A stretch of 64,000 nucleotides of DNA from Vibrio sp. 10N (GTDB lineage: Bacteria; Pseudomonadota; Gammaproteobacteria; Enterobacterales; Vibrionaceae): assembly GCF_036245475.1 (NCBI RefSeq), contig NZ_BTPM01000002.1, forward strand, positions 1,240,001 through 1,304,000, in the 5' to 3' direction. The stretch's first letter is position 1, and the number at the start of each line of letters is the position of its first letter. Positions 34,349 to 43,070 of the stretch are shown one piece after another. Both the position numbers and the translations under genes were made by a program. The notes below the pieces were generated by a model that worked only from the letters and a program-made list of their open reading frames with translations, made no database searches and was not told the origin of the DNA.

Positions 34349-36535
34349 TTATCGTTGTTGTGATTTTAATTTGAGTCGCATTGCATGCAATACGGGCTCG
34401 GTATAGCCATTGGGCTGTGCGCAGCCTTCGAACACCAATTGACACGCCGCAGAGAACGCAATGCTGCTGTCAAAGTTGGGGGCCATATTGTTGTAATTTG
34501 GGTCATCGGCATTTTGTTGGTCAACGATTTTTGCCATACGCTGCATGGTATTCATCACTTGAGATTCCGTGCAAATACCGTGGCGCAGCCAGTTGGCAAT
34601 GTGTTGGCTGGAAATACGCAGCGTAGCGCGATCTTCCATCAAGCCGACATCATTGATGTCTGGCACTTTGGAACAGCCGACACCTTGGTCTATCCATCGT
34701 ACTACGTAGCCGAGAATGCCTTGTGCGTTATTGTCTAACTCACTTTGAATTTGTTGTGCTGTCAGCTTTTGTGAGCCTAACAGTGGAATCGTCAAGATAT
34801 CATCCACACTCGCCATCACGCGCTCACGAAGCTCTTTTTGACGGCTTGGTACACTCACTTGGTGATAGTGAAGCGCATGTAAAGTTGCTGCGGTCGGTGA
34901 CGGTACCCATGCGGTGTTAGCGCCTGACTGTGGGTGACCAATCTTGGCATCCATCATTTTTGCCATGTTATCCGGCTCCGGCCACATACCTTTACCGATT
35001 TGCGCCTTACCTTGCAGGCCGCACGCCAGTCCGAGATCCACGTTTTGATCTTCATAAGCACCAATCCAGGTCATGGTTTTCAACTGCGCTTTAGGAGCAA
35101 ATGCGCCCGCTTCCATACTGGTATGAATTTCATCACCCGTTCTATCTAAGAAACCGGTATTGATGAACACGACACGCTCTTTCGCCGCGTGAATACACGC
35201 TTTAAGGTTAACCGATGTGCGGCGCTCCTCATCCATAATGCCAACTTTGATGGTGTTACGCTCTAAACCAAGCGCGTCTTCAACACGAGTAAATAGTTCG
35301 TTGGTAAACGCCACTTCTTCAGGGCCGTGCATCTTAGGTTTAACGATGTTTATGCTGCCGGATGTTGAGTTTTGGTACTGGCTATTACCTTTAAGATCAT
35401 GGATAGCTATCAGCGAGGTGATCATGGCGTCCATGATACCTTCAGGCACTTCAAGGCCTGCTCCATCAAGGATTGCTGGGTTTGTCATTAAGTGCCCAAC
35501 ATTGCGAATAAACAGCATACTGCGGCCTTTAAGATGGATCTCTCCGCCGCTCACGCTGGTGTATTGACGATCTGGATTTAAGCTTCTGACCATCGTTTTG
35601 CCATTCTTTTCCAGGCTCTCTTGCAGATCGCCTTTCATCAGACCTAACCAATTACGATAAGCGAGCGCTTTATCGTCACCGTCTACCGCTGCAACCGAGT
35701 CTTCACAATCCATGATAGTGGTAAGCGCAGCTTCAACAACCACATCTTTGATGCCAGCAGCATCTACACGGCCGATCGGCGTATTCGGGTCAATTTGGAT
35801 TTCAATGTGCAGATTGTTGTGTTTAAGAAGAATACAAGATGGCGAGCTAGCCTCCCCTTGGTAGCCAATAAACTGCTTGCTATCCATCAGGGTTACTTCT
35901 TCACCGTTGGTCAGAGTCGCTGTGAGGGTATTGCCAACACTGACATTACTAATACTGTACTGCGCGACCTCTCGGTGTGACACACCGTTTAGCGGTGCTG
36001 CTGAATCAAGAAATTCACGGGCATACGCTACCACTTTTTCACCGCGCACTGGGTTAAAACTGCCGCCGCGCTCTGCACCGTTTTCTTCACTGATCACATC
36101 GGTGCCGTACAACGCATCATATAAACTGCCCCAGCGTGCGTTGGCAGCATTCAGCGCGAAGCGTGCGTTCATAATAGGTACCACCAGCTGTGGTCCTGCT
36201 TGAGTGGCTATTTCAGGCTCGACATTTTCTGTGGTGATCTCAAAATCATCCACTTCTGGTACCAAATAGCCAATCTGCTGAAGGAAAGTTTTGTATTCAG
36301 TAGGATCAATTGCTTGACCCGCACGCTCTTGATGCCAAACATCAATTTGATGTTGTAAGTCGTCACGCTTGACGAGCAGTGCTCGGTTCTTAGGAGCAAG
36401 ATCAGTTAAGATAGACTCAAACGATTGCCAGAATGCCTCGGCTTCGATGCCTGTGCCGGGAATGATTTGTTCATTAACCAAATTATAGAGGGTGCTATCA
36501 ATGTTCAAGCTTCCCTGTTGAATGCGATTGCTCAT
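34349..36535 (-). CDS. glcB: Malate synthase G
   Basis: A 728-residue enzyme condensing glyoxylate and acetyl-CoA to malate, the second step of the glyoxylate shunt. The length is that of isoform G (723 in E. coli), not isoform A. Family segments include NARFALNAANARWGSLYDALYGTD, TTIMDCEDSVAAVDGDDK, RSLNPDRQYT, VKPKMHGPEEVAF, IGIMDEERRTS-like VGIMDEERRTS and GANTAWVPSPTAATLHALHYH. The start at 36535 follows GAGAGAGATTTT. With the LysR gene and aceA it forms the shunt cluster. Confidence 0.96.
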   Translation of the reverse strand: MSNRIQQGSLNIDSTLYNLVNEQIIPGTGIEAEAFWQSFESILTDLAPKNRALLVKRDDLQHQIDVWHQERAGQAIDPTEYKTFLQQIGYLVPEVDDFEITTENVEPEIATQAGPQLVVPIMNARFALNAANARWGSLYDALYGTDVISEENGAERGGSFNPVRGEKVVAYAREFLDSAAPLNGVSHREVAQYSISNVSVGNTLTATLTNGEEVTLMDSKQFIGYQGEASSPSCILLKHNNLHIEIQIDPNTPIGRVDAAGIKDVVVEAALTTIMDCEDSVAAVDGDDKALAYRNWLGLMKGDLQESLEKNGKTMVRSLNPDRQYTSVSGGEIHLKGRSMLFIRNVGHLMTNPAILDGAGLEVPEGIMDAMITSLIAIHDLKGNSQYQNSTSGSINIVKPKMHGPEEVAFTNELFTRVEDALGLERNTIKVGIMDEERRTSVNLKACIHAAKERVVFINTGFLDRTGDEIHTSMEAGAFAPKAQLKTMTWIGAYEDQNVDLGLACGLQGKAQIGKGMWPEPDNMAKMMDAKIGHPQSGANTAWVPSPTAATLHALHYHQVSVPSRQKELRERVMASVDDILTIPLLGSQKLTAQQIQSELDNNAQGILGYVVRWIDQGVGCSKVPDINDVGLMEDRATLRISSQHIANWLRHGICTESQVMNTMQRMAKIVDQQNADDPNYNNMAPNFDSSIAFSAACQLVFEGCAQPNGYTEPVLHAMRLKLKSQQR

Positions 36536-36663
36536 AAAATCTCTCTCGAATTAGTCGATGACCTCTGCTTAAAAATCTACGTACTGGATGAGAATTTGGC
36601 TAATTTATGCCACTTATACCTAACATTCACACAAAAAATACCACTCTCTAGGTAGGTTTTATG

Positions 36664-37617
36664 CTACTCCGTGACGCCACTTTCAAGCTCGTTGGCGACA
36701 CTTTTAATTAGGCGGCGCATCCACTGATGATCCGGGTTACTTTGCAAAAGTGGGCTCCATGCCATCTTGACTTCAAATGGCTCAATGGCAAAGGGGGCCG
36801 GTTTGATCAGTAACTTAGGATTGTTTCTTTGCGATTGAGCGGCTTTACTCGGAATGGTCAAAATCAAATTTTTCTGTTGAGCAAACAAAATGGCTGACAA
36901 GTAATGTCGGGTGAACACAGTAATGTTTCGTGTTTTACCTATCTTCATCAAGGCTTCATCGATCCAGCCCAGTTTCTGCGCTTGACTTGGGTTTACACCG
37001 TGCCCCGTTCCCATTCCCGTTTTACTTACCCATATATGTTGCGCCTTAAGGTAAGAAAATAGGTCAAAGTTGTCGGCAATGGGGTTCTCACGACTAAACA
37101 AACACGAGAAGCCGTCGTGCCAGAGACTCATTTGATGGAAGGATTGTGGAATATCATCAAAGCGGTTGATCACTATATCCACTGACCCTTGCTCTACATC
37201 TTGATAGCTCACATCACTGGGGGTCATGATATCCAGGCGAATCTTTGGTGCGATCTCACTTAGCTTTTCCAGCAATGGTTGAATGATCGTCGATTCCGCA
37301 TAGTCACTGGCCATGATCCTGAATACCCGCTCACTGTCTTCTGCATTGAACTCAGTCGTTGGTTGAACAGTCTTTTCTACATTCGCGAGGATATTGCGGA
37401 TCTGTGGCTGCAACTTCTGCGCACGCTCTGTCGGAATCATTCCTTCACTGGTTCTTACCAACAGAGGATCCTCAAACAAATCCCGTAGTCGACGCAGTCC
37501 GTTACTCATCGCCGGCTGAGTTATCCCAAGTTGGTTCGCCGCCCGAGTCACGTTCCTTTCACGCAGCAGCATGTCTAAATACACAAGTAAATTAAGGTCA
37601 ATCCGAGCTATATTCAT
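36664..37617 (-). CDS. LysR-family regulator of the glyoxylate shunt region
   Basis: A 317-residue regulator. The N-terminal DNA-binding helix-turn-helix includes NVTRAANQLGITQPAMSNGLRRLRDLF, and the C-terminal effector domain is of the periplasmic-binding type (FRIMASDYAESTIIQPLLE, VDIVINRFDDIP). It is transcribed away from aceA and toward glcB with a 134-bp divergent gap. Its position between the two shunt genes suggests that it controls aceA, glcB or both. That is inference; the effector is unknown. Confidence 0.9.
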   Translation of the reverse strand: MNIARIDLNLLVYLDMLLRERNVTRAANQLGITQPAMSNGLRRLRDLFEDPLLVRTSEGMIPTERAQKLQPQIRNILANVEKTVQPTTEFNAEDSERVFRIMASDYAESTIIQPLLEKLSEIAPKIRLDIMTPSDVSYQDVEQGSVDIVINRFDDIPQSFHQMSLWHDGFSCLFSRENPIADNFDLFSYLKAQHIWVSKTGMGTGHGVNPSQAQKLGWIDEALMKIGKTRNITVFTRHYLSAILFAQQKNLILTIPSKAAQSQRNNPKLLIKPAPFAIEPFEVKMAWSPLLQSNPDHQWMRRLIKSVANELESGVTE

Positions 37618-37750
37618 TTAAAAAATACCGAGTATAACAACTATAAATTAACAAAATTATCACACGAGCGGCTAGGATTTGTCCATAACAACAAGTTAAT
37701 ACAACAGGCCACTGGCCACCCTATATCCAACGTGAAACTAAGGAATAGTT

Positions 37751-39349
37751 ATGTCGCAAATTAATCAAGATATCGAAATGATCGAAGTTGCTAAACGCGC
37801 TGCAGGTACGCCATGGGATGCTATCGACGCTGAATCAGCAGCTCGCATGCGTGCTCAAAACAAATTCAAAACAGGCCTAGATATCGCGCAATACACGGCG
37901 GATATTATGCGTGCAGACATGGAAGCGTACGACGCAGATAAGTCTCAGTACACTCAGTCTTTGGGTTGCTGGCACGGTTTCATTGGCCAACAAAAAATGA
38001 TTTCTATTAAGAAGCACTTTGGCGGCAAGACAGATAAACGCTACCTATACCTATCAGGTTGGATGGTGGCTGCACTTCGCTCTGACTTTGGTCCACTTCC
38101 AGACCAATCAATGCATGAAAAGACGTCTGTTCCTGCACTTATCGAAGAGCTATACACTTTCCTTCGTCAAGCAGATGCACGTGAGCTAGGCGGCCTATTC
38201 CGTGAACTAGACGCAGCACGTGAAGCAGGCGATGTAGCGCTGCAAGACCAAATTCAAGACAAAATCGACAACCACCAAACTCACGTTGTGCCAATCGTTG
38301 CCGATATCGATGCTGGTTTTGGTAACGCGGAAGCCACTTACCTACTGGCTAAGAAAATGATTGAAGCGGGTGCTTGTTGTCTACAGATTGAAAACCAAGT
38401 AGCCGATGAGAAACAGTGTGGTCACCAAGACGGTAAAGTTACGGTTCCTCACGCTGACTTCCACGCGAAACTGCGTGCACTACGTTATGCATTCCTAGAG
38501 CTTGGCATCGACAACGGCATCATCGTTGCACGTACTGACTCACAAGGTGCGGGCCTAACCAAAGAAATTGCGGTAGTGAAAGAGCCAGGTGACCAAGGCG
38601 ATATCTACAACTCTTACCTAGACGTTGAAGAGATCGATGTTGCAGACATGAAACAAGGCGACGTTTGCTTCAACCGTGATGGCAAGCTAGTTCGTCCTAA
38701 GCGTCTACCTTCTGGCCTATATCAGTTCCGTACGGGTACGGGTGAAGACCGCTGTGTGTTTGACTGTATCGAAGCTATCAACGCTGGTGCTGACCTACTT
38801 TGGATTGAAACTGAGAAGCCACACATCGGTCAAATCAAAGAGATGATGGACGGCGTACGTGCAGTACACCCGAACGCGAAGCTGGTTTACAACAACTCGC
38901 CTTCATTCAACTGGACGCTAAACTTCCGTCAACAAGCGTATGACGCAATGGTTGAAGCTGGTGAAGATGTATCGGCATACGATCGTGCGAACCTAATGAG
39001 TGCAGAATATGACGAAACTGAGCTATCGAAACGCGCTGACGACAAAATCCGCACGTTCCAAGCAGACGCGTCTCGTGAAGCAGGTATCTTCCACCACCTC
39101 ATCACACTGCCAACGTACCACACTGCTGCGCTATCAACAGATAACCTAGCGAAAGAGTACTTCGGTGATGAAGGCATGCTTGGCTACGTTAAGAACGTTC
39201 AGCGTCAAGAAATCCGTCAAGGTATCGCATGTGTTAAACACCAAAACATGTCTGGTTCAGATATCGGTGATGACCACAAAGAATACTTTGCGGGTGAAAA
39301 CGCGCTGAAAGCGGCGGGTGAGTTGAATACTTCTAATCAGTTTGACTAG
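37751..39349 (+). CDS. aceA: Isocitrate lyase
   Basis: A 532-residue enzyme splitting isocitrate into glyoxylate and succinate. It belongs to the longer 530-residue subfamily seen in Pseudomonas, rather than the 434-residue E. coli form. Landmarks are the catalytic loop DEKQCGHQDGK with Cys223, VPIVADIDAGFGNAEATYLL, and IVARTDSQGAGLT. The ATG at 37751 has AAGGAATAGTT upstream. Codon use is that of a highly expressed gene. A nearly perfect palindrome at 39359-39403 follows the stop codon. Confidence 0.96.
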   Translation: MSQINQDIEMIEVAKRAAGTPWDAIDAESAARMRAQNKFKTGLDIAQYTADIMRADMEAYDADKSQYTQSLGCWHGFIGQQKMISIKKHFGGKTDKRYLYLSGWMVAALRSDFGPLPDQSMHEKTSVPALIEELYTFLRQADARELGGLFRELDAAREAGDVALQDQIQDKIDNHQTHVVPIVADIDAGFGNAEATYLLAKKMIEAGACCLQIENQVADEKQCGHQDGKVTVPHADFHAKLRALRYAFLELGIDNGIIVARTDSQGAGLTKEIAVVKEPGDQGDIYNSYLDVEEIDVADMKQGDVCFNRDGKLVRPKRLPSGLYQFRTGTGEDRCVFDCIEAINAGADLLWIETEKPHIGQIKEMMDGVRAVHPNAKLVYNNSPSFNWTLNFRQQAYDAMVEAGEDVSAYDRANLMSAEYDETELSKRADDKIRTFQADASREAGIFHHLITLPTYHTAALSTDNLAKEYFGDEGMLGYVKNVQRQEIRQGIACVKHQNMSGSDIGDDHKEYFAGENALKAAGELNTSNQFD

Positions 39350-39358
39350 AGCGCTTTT

Positions 39359-39403
39359 ACCCCTCCTAGCCTCCTCCTTATTCAGGGGGGAGCTAGAGGG
39401 GGT
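39359..39403. repeat. Palindromic element after aceA
   Basis: ACCCCTCCTAGC (39359-39370) faces GCTAGAGGGGGT (39392-39403), with CCTCC and GGGGGG inside, forming a long G/C-rich hairpin. No T-run follows directly. It may end the aceA transcript or be a dispersed Vibrio intergenic palindrome. The next 80 bp contain two AGCTCTAAA repeats. Confidence 0.6.
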
Positions 39404-39481
39404 GCTCTTCGCTCTTCTCTTAACTCTCAGCCTTCAGCTCTAAACTCTCACCACCCAGCTCTAAAAACAAAGAGGCCGCCC

Positions 39482-40051
39482 ATGACCCCAAAACACCTAA
39501 AAGACACCCAAACCCTACTAACAAAAACCGGTTTCACCACCAGCAACACCTGGTACCACGGCACCTCTTCAGCACTCGTCGCCTCTATCCAAGCACAAGG
39601 CTTAAAACGCTCGGGCGACCAAGCACTCAATGACGTCGCGAAAGCCACCATGGCGACCATAGGCAACCATTATCAAGATGTTACCGAACCTGTATTTCTT
39701 ACCCAAAGCAAAGAACTCGCTTACTACTGGGCGAAGCAAACGGTTCGTGAACGTGGTATTCGGTTTGAAGGCGGCGAAGAACCTGTCGTCTTACAGGTTA
39801 ACCTTAACGAAGATCAGCAAAGTCGGGTGAAACCTGACGTGGGTGCGATGAGTCTATTGATGATGCGCGATGGAGAAGCCTTTATGGCGTATATCGCCAA
39901 GCTCTATCAAGATAATAATCTCGGGGTGCCTGAGATTGACCTTCGCAATGCCGATCGCATGGATTTCTTAAATATTCTTGGCATGGCTTACATCGATGAA
40001 GATATTAGCCGAGGATGTATCGAAGAGTTGCTAGAGCCAGTTACTGATTGA
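39482..40051 (+). CDS. Conserved protein with a possible ADP-ribosyltransferase-like fold
   Basis: A 189-residue soluble protein following aceA by 132 bp. The N-terminal part reads WYHGTSSALVASIQAQGLKRSGD, then VFLTQSKELAYYWAKQ. The order H-G-T-S, I-x3-G-L and a later 'hydrophobic-L-T then A-x-x-Y' is seen in ART-fold proteins, including RNA 2'-phosphotransferases and PARP-like enzymes. I see no firm catalytic Glu assignment. The start at 39482 has GAGGCCGCCC upstream. The family is not recognised with confidence; the fold proposal is inference. Confidence 0.6.
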   Translation: MTPKHLKDTQTLLTKTGFTTSNTWYHGTSSALVASIQAQGLKRSGDQALNDVAKATMATIGNHYQDVTEPVFLTQSKELAYYWAKQTVRERGIRFEGGEEPVVLQVNLNEDQQSRVKPDVGAMSLLMMRDGEAFMAYIAKLYQDNNLGVPEIDLRNADRMDFLNILGMAYIDEDISRGCIEELLEPVTD

Positions 40052-40110
40052 ACAAAATGAGACGATGAAGCTAGAAGCCTGCATACAGTCGTGATGCAGG
40101 CTTGATTTCA

Positions 40111-40746
40111 TTATTTTGTACTCGACGCAAATAGTGCACCACCCGCTGACATAAAGAAGCCCCCCATCACCTTGTTAAAGCGCTTGATGTTCTTTTTACT
40201 AGATAGCCAAGGGTTAACCTTAGCGCCAAGTCTTGCATACACCAGCATGACCAAGGTATCGATCACAATCCAGGTTAACGCAAGCACTGCAAACTGACTA
40301 AGCTGCGGCGCATTCACGTTAATGAAGTTAGGAAACAATGCAGTGAAGAACAGCAAGTCTTTAGGATTGCTGATACCTACCATATAGGCTTTCTTGAGAA
40401 TGCCACGCTGAGTAAATGCGACTTTCTCTTGTTTAGTATCAGTGCTAAATGCAGATTCAGTACCTGTGTCTCTCCAAGTCTGGTATCCGAGATAGACTAA
40501 ATACAGCGCCCCAAAGATTTTGAGTAATAAAAACACTTCCGATGATGCTGCCAAAATGGCCCCCAAACCGACAGCAGAGAGGACCATCAGTGTCAGCGAA
40601 GCAAACGTTCCACCAAACACCGTCGCCAGCGCACTCGATTTCCCGTACTTAACACCGTGGGCAATGCACAGCATTGCTGAGGGACCGGGAGATGAGATCA
40701 AAACCGTAATGACCCCAACGTACGCTAACCATAAACTCCATTCCAT
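40111..40746 (-). CDS. LysE-family amino acid exporter
   Basis: A 211-residue inner-membrane protein with about five to six helices. The N-terminal SSPGPSAMLCIAHGVKYGKSSALATVFG contains the PGP motif and the G-x3-G-x3-A pattern typical of LysE/RhtB translocators, and NPKDLLFFTALFPNF is the second repeat hallmark. It would export an amino acid; which one cannot be told. The frame extends to 40797, but the ATG at 40746 has GGGAGGACTAAA before it, so I chose it. Confidence 0.88.
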   Translation of the reverse strand: MEWSLWLAYVGVITVLISSPGPSAMLCIAHGVKYGKSSALATVFGGTFASLTLMVLSAVGLGAILAASSEVFLLLKIFGALYLVYLGYQTWRDTGTESAFSTDTKQEKVAFTQRGILKKAYMVGISNPKDLLFFTALFPNFINVNAPQLSQFAVLALTWIVIDTLVMLVYARLGAKVNPWLSSKKNIKRFNKVMGGFFMSAGGALFASSTK

Positions 40747-40863
40747 TTTAGTCCTCCCTGTTTTTAATGTGTTGGGTTGTGCTATGCCATGTAGCACATA
40801 CCTCCCACAACCTTACCGCTCTCTTTATGACAAGTCGAACAATTAATGTACACACCTCCCCTC

Positions 40864-41163
40864 TTAACTGATCACCATTGCGATATAGCCAAGGATCAAC
40901 ACAAGAACTGATGTCAATGCATAGGGAACTGGATAACCAATCGCGGGCATGTCACTTTGGGTAGCATCTTGCGCCCCTTTCATCGCTGGTGTGCTATTTC
41001 GACCACCCGCGCAAGCGCCAGCAAGAATAGCTGGGTTCATGTTACGAATGTACAGCCCATATAACCAAGCTAGTAGAGGCGGAACAAGCGCAGCAGTGAC
41101 ACCGAGTAGCGCAATTTTAATCACGATAATGCCTTGAAAAGAGGCGAGGATTTTTTTCGACAT
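40864..41163 (-). pseudogene. C-terminal remnant of an AspT/YidE-type transporter
   Basis: An open stretch of about 100 residues carries MNPAILAGACAGGRNSTPAMKG and MPAIGYPVPYALTSVLVLILG. These match the last module of aspartate-alanine antiporter/YidE-type membrane proteins (asparagine-proline, A-G-x-R-x-S/T-P-A, then GY-VPYA). Intact members have about 550-560 residues; here only the last fifth remains and no membrane-protein frame extends upstream. I read it as a gene fragment. An ATG at 41163 could allow expression of the remnant. Confidence 0.6.
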
Positions 41164-41333
41164 CAGGTGCAAGGAAAAACCGCAAACGCATTCGATTTTC
41201 CAATAGTTTAAGAGTGTTCATGCCCCATTCAATGAGCAGTAACCTTTTCTAACTCTGTCGCTTTCAATTAAGACACCCAATTGAAATATTGATGTGATAA
41301 CGTGCCGCATCGATTTTCAACTAGAGCACTTAC

Positions 41334-41675
41334 ATGCTTTCGATTCATCCTTACCTTTCACTCTCAATAGCCATCGGCCTCGAAGTTTTCGCTACATCTT
41401 GGCTTCCTAAAACTGAGCAATTTACCGCGCTTGTTCCTACGCTCGCCGTGTTGATTAGTTACGGCTTGGCGTTTTACTTACTCGCGGTCGCAGTGCAAAC
41501 CTTGTCGCTTGGTGTCGCCTACGCCATCTGGTGTGGCGCAGGTATTGTCTTGGTCGCTGGCCTTTCTTGGTTGGTTTACGGGCAAAAACTTGATCTCTAC
41601 GCGATAGTGGGGATTGGCTTTATCCTAGTGGGCACGATGATCATAAATGTCTATTCGTCTTCGGTAAGCCACTAA
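41334..41675 (+). CDS. Small multidrug resistance (SMR) family transporter
   Basis: A 113-residue protein with four transmembrane helices, the SMR architecture. The membrane-embedded Glu is in IAIGLEVFATSWLP, and AYAIWCGAGIVLVAGLSWLVYGQ is the third-to-fourth helix signature with the conserved Trp. It would act as a dimer to expel cationic compounds using the proton gradient. EmrE-type drug efflux or the related guanidinium/polyamine export is possible. The ribosome binding site is weak. Confidence 0.88.
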   Translation: MLSIHPYLSLSIAIGLEVFATSWLPKTEQFTALVPTLAVLISYGLAFYLLAVAVQTLSLGVAYAIWCGAGIVLVAGLSWLVYGQKLDLYAIVGIGFILVGTMIINVYSSSVSH

Positions 41676-41737
41676 CTTCGCTACCAAGACATTTATAGGC
41701 TGTCGTTTGGCAGCCTTTGCTGCTGTTAAGTAGAGCT

Positions 41738-42181
41738 TTACTGAAGCTTAAACCGAGCAATGATCTCGCAATCACTGATCGCCTGCATGCTTTCGACATG
41801 TTTTGCGACTTGCGGATTAGGGTGTCGTTTTAAGAAGCTTACCAAGGCCGATTTGCAGCAGCCAAGTGAGGAGATAAATCGGTCACAATTGACTTGATGA
41901 CATTGAGGGATCAACATCATGATCTCTTCAGACGCCAACTGTAGATACTTGAGCTCGTAGTCGCTGTCACCTTGAGCGCGCCAGAAGTCCGCAAGATTGT
42001 GACAAGACATCACTTTTATCGCCAGCAGGTCTTCGAACTCATCCGAATCACTGATCGTCACATCCATTTGTTTAGATTCAGAAAGCGCCGCTTGATAATG
42101 CGTCACGGCCATCATTAGTTTACCTTGTTGATTTGCCTCATCAGCCAACAAGGTATGTTGCTCCCACTTCGCTGTATCCAC
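41738..42181 (-). CDS. Conserved helical protein, TPR-like (possibly DUF2753)
   Basis: A 147-residue soluble alpha-helical protein. The N-terminal ADEANQQGKLMMAVTHYQAAL and the following NLADFWRAQGDSDYELKYLQ resemble two TPR-like helical pairs. Six Cys residues are scattered through it. The GTG at 42181 with GAGAGGATGCA upstream is the best start. It is divergent from the rpmE2-rpmJ2 operon and shares its Fur-like and Zur-like upstream sites. The function is unknown; the DUF2753 name is from memory and uncertain. Confidence 0.65.
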   Translation of the reverse strand: MDTAKWEQHTLLADEANQQGKLMMAVTHYQAALSESKQMDVTISDSDEFEDLLAIKVMSCHNLADFWRAQGDSDYELKYLQLASEEIMMLIPQCHQVNCDRFISSLGCCKSALVSFLKRHPNPQVAKHVESMQAISDCEIIARFKLQ

Positions 42182-42216
42182 TGCATCCTCTCCATCAAAA
42201 TTAAGATGGAATAAAT

Positions 42217-42233
42217 GATATTGATTATCATTT
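42217..42233. promoter_or_regulatory. Fur-box-like site 1
   Basis: GATATTGATTATCATTT matches the 5' 17 bases of the Fur consensus at about 14 positions. It lies 36 bp upstream of the 41738-42181 gene's start and about 115 bp upstream of rpmE2. Confidence 0.55.
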
Positions 42234-42298
42234 GAATTACAGCCCTAATATGAATGTGGTTTATCAGTGGTGATTACAAATGTCTGGATCTCTCATTC

Positions 42299-42338
42299 GA
42301 TAACAATTATCATTTGCAAACGTTATAACATAACAAAT
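42299..42338. promoter_or_regulatory. Fur/Zur-like operators upstream of rpmE2
   Basis: GATAACAATTATCATTTG (42299-42316) is a second Fur-like palindrome. Directly after it, GCAAACGTTATAACATAAC (42316-42334) resembles the Zur box core TGTTATAATATAACA. Type-B L31/L36 genes are Zur targets in many bacteria, so the second site is the likelier functional operator. Both are by-eye matches. Confidence 0.5.
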
Positions 42339-42346
42339 AGGCAACC

Positions 42347-42610
42347 ATGAAACCAAATATCCATCCTAACTACCGTAAGGTCGTCTTCCACGACACCAGT
42401 GTCGACAAGTATTTCGTTGTAGGCTCTACACTAGAAACTGATCGCACCATCGAATGGAAAGACGGCAAAACCTACCCTTATATGACCATTGAAGTCTGTT
42501 CAGAGTCACATCCGTTCTACACCGGTAAACAGCGTGTGCTACACAAAGAAGGCCGTGTTGCCAACTTTAACCGCCGCTTCGGTAACCTCAAGACGAAATC
42601 AGAGAGCTAA
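42347..42610 (+). CDS. rpmE2: 50S ribosomal protein L31 type B
   Basis: An 87-residue paralogue of L31 beginning MKPNIHPNYRKVVFHDTSVDKYF. It lacks the CxxC zinc site of ordinary L31, keeping only one Cys in VCSESHPFYTG, so it is the zinc-free form. It replaces zinc-binding L31 on the ribosome when zinc is scarce, releasing zinc. It is cotranscribed with rpmJ2, which starts two bases after its stop, and lies downstream of a Zur-like box. Confidence 0.96.
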   Translation: MKPNIHPNYRKVVFHDTSVDKYFVVGSTLETDRTIEWKDGKTYPYMTIEVCSESHPFYTGKQRVLHKEGRVANFNRRFGNLKTKSES

Positions 42611-42612
42611 CC

Positions 42613-42756
42613 ATGAAAGTACTCAGTTCACTAAAAAGTGCAAAGAAACGTCACTCAGACTGCCAAATCGTTAAGCGTCGTGGCCGCATTTACGTCATTT
42701 GCAAATCGAACCCAAGGTTTAAAGTGGTTCAGGGCAAAGCTGGTAAAAAACGTTAA
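42613..42756 (+). CDS. rpmJ2: 50S ribosomal protein L36 type B
   Basis: A 47-residue protein, MKVLSSLKSAKKRHSDCQIV at the N-terminus and RRGRIYVICKSNPRFKVVQG after. It matches the type-B L36 with the usual KRHxDCQ start and only two Cys (positions 17 and 30), without the full zinc site. It starts two bases after rpmE2 and is the second gene of the zinc-starvation operon. Confidence 0.95.
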   Translation: MKVLSSLKSAKKRHSDCQIVKRRGRIYVICKSNPRFKVVQGKAGKKR

Positions 42757-42850
42757 AATGTGACATATGTAAAGAGTTTGTTAACACCACCTTGAGAACT
42801 GCAGCCGGATGACATTAGACTTAGATGGTAAGTTCATGCAAGGAGGCACT

Positions 42851-43003
42851 ATGGACGATTTACAATTTTATTTGGTTAACGATTACTGCCCACGTTGTAA
42901 CTCAGTGACAACGCACGAGGCGTTCGAATTAGACATTAAGCAACACAGGGACGAAGCTCAAGTAGAGCATGTGTGTGAAAAATGCCAAGGTCTAGATCGA
43001 TAG
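42851..43003 (+). CDS. Small zinc-ribbon protein, 50 residues
   Basis: A 50-residue acidic protein beginning MDDLQFYLVNDYCPRCNSVT and ending EHVCEKCQGLDR. Two CxxC knuckles separated by about 30 residues form a complete zinc ribbon. The ATG at 42851 is preceded by the ideal AAGGAGGCACT; the frame also extends to 42809 without a good site. A bidirectional terminator follows. The function is unknown. Its position just after a zinc-responsive operon is suggestive but may be coincidental. Confidence 0.7.
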   Translation: MDDLQFYLVNDYCPRCNSVTTHEAFELDIKQHRDEAQVEHVCEKCQGLDR

Positions 43004-43022
43004 TCCAAACTTTGATTCAAAT

Positions 43023-43050
43023 AAAAACCGCCCTTTCGAGGGCGGTTTTT
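43023..43050. terminator. Bidirectional terminator
   Basis: ACCGCCCT and AGGGCGGT around a TTCG loop, flanked by AAAAA on the left and TTTTT on the right, so it serves both the 42851 gene and the convergent GH20 gene. Confidence 0.92.
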
Positions 43051-43070
43051 ATTTGGTCTCTACATCAATG

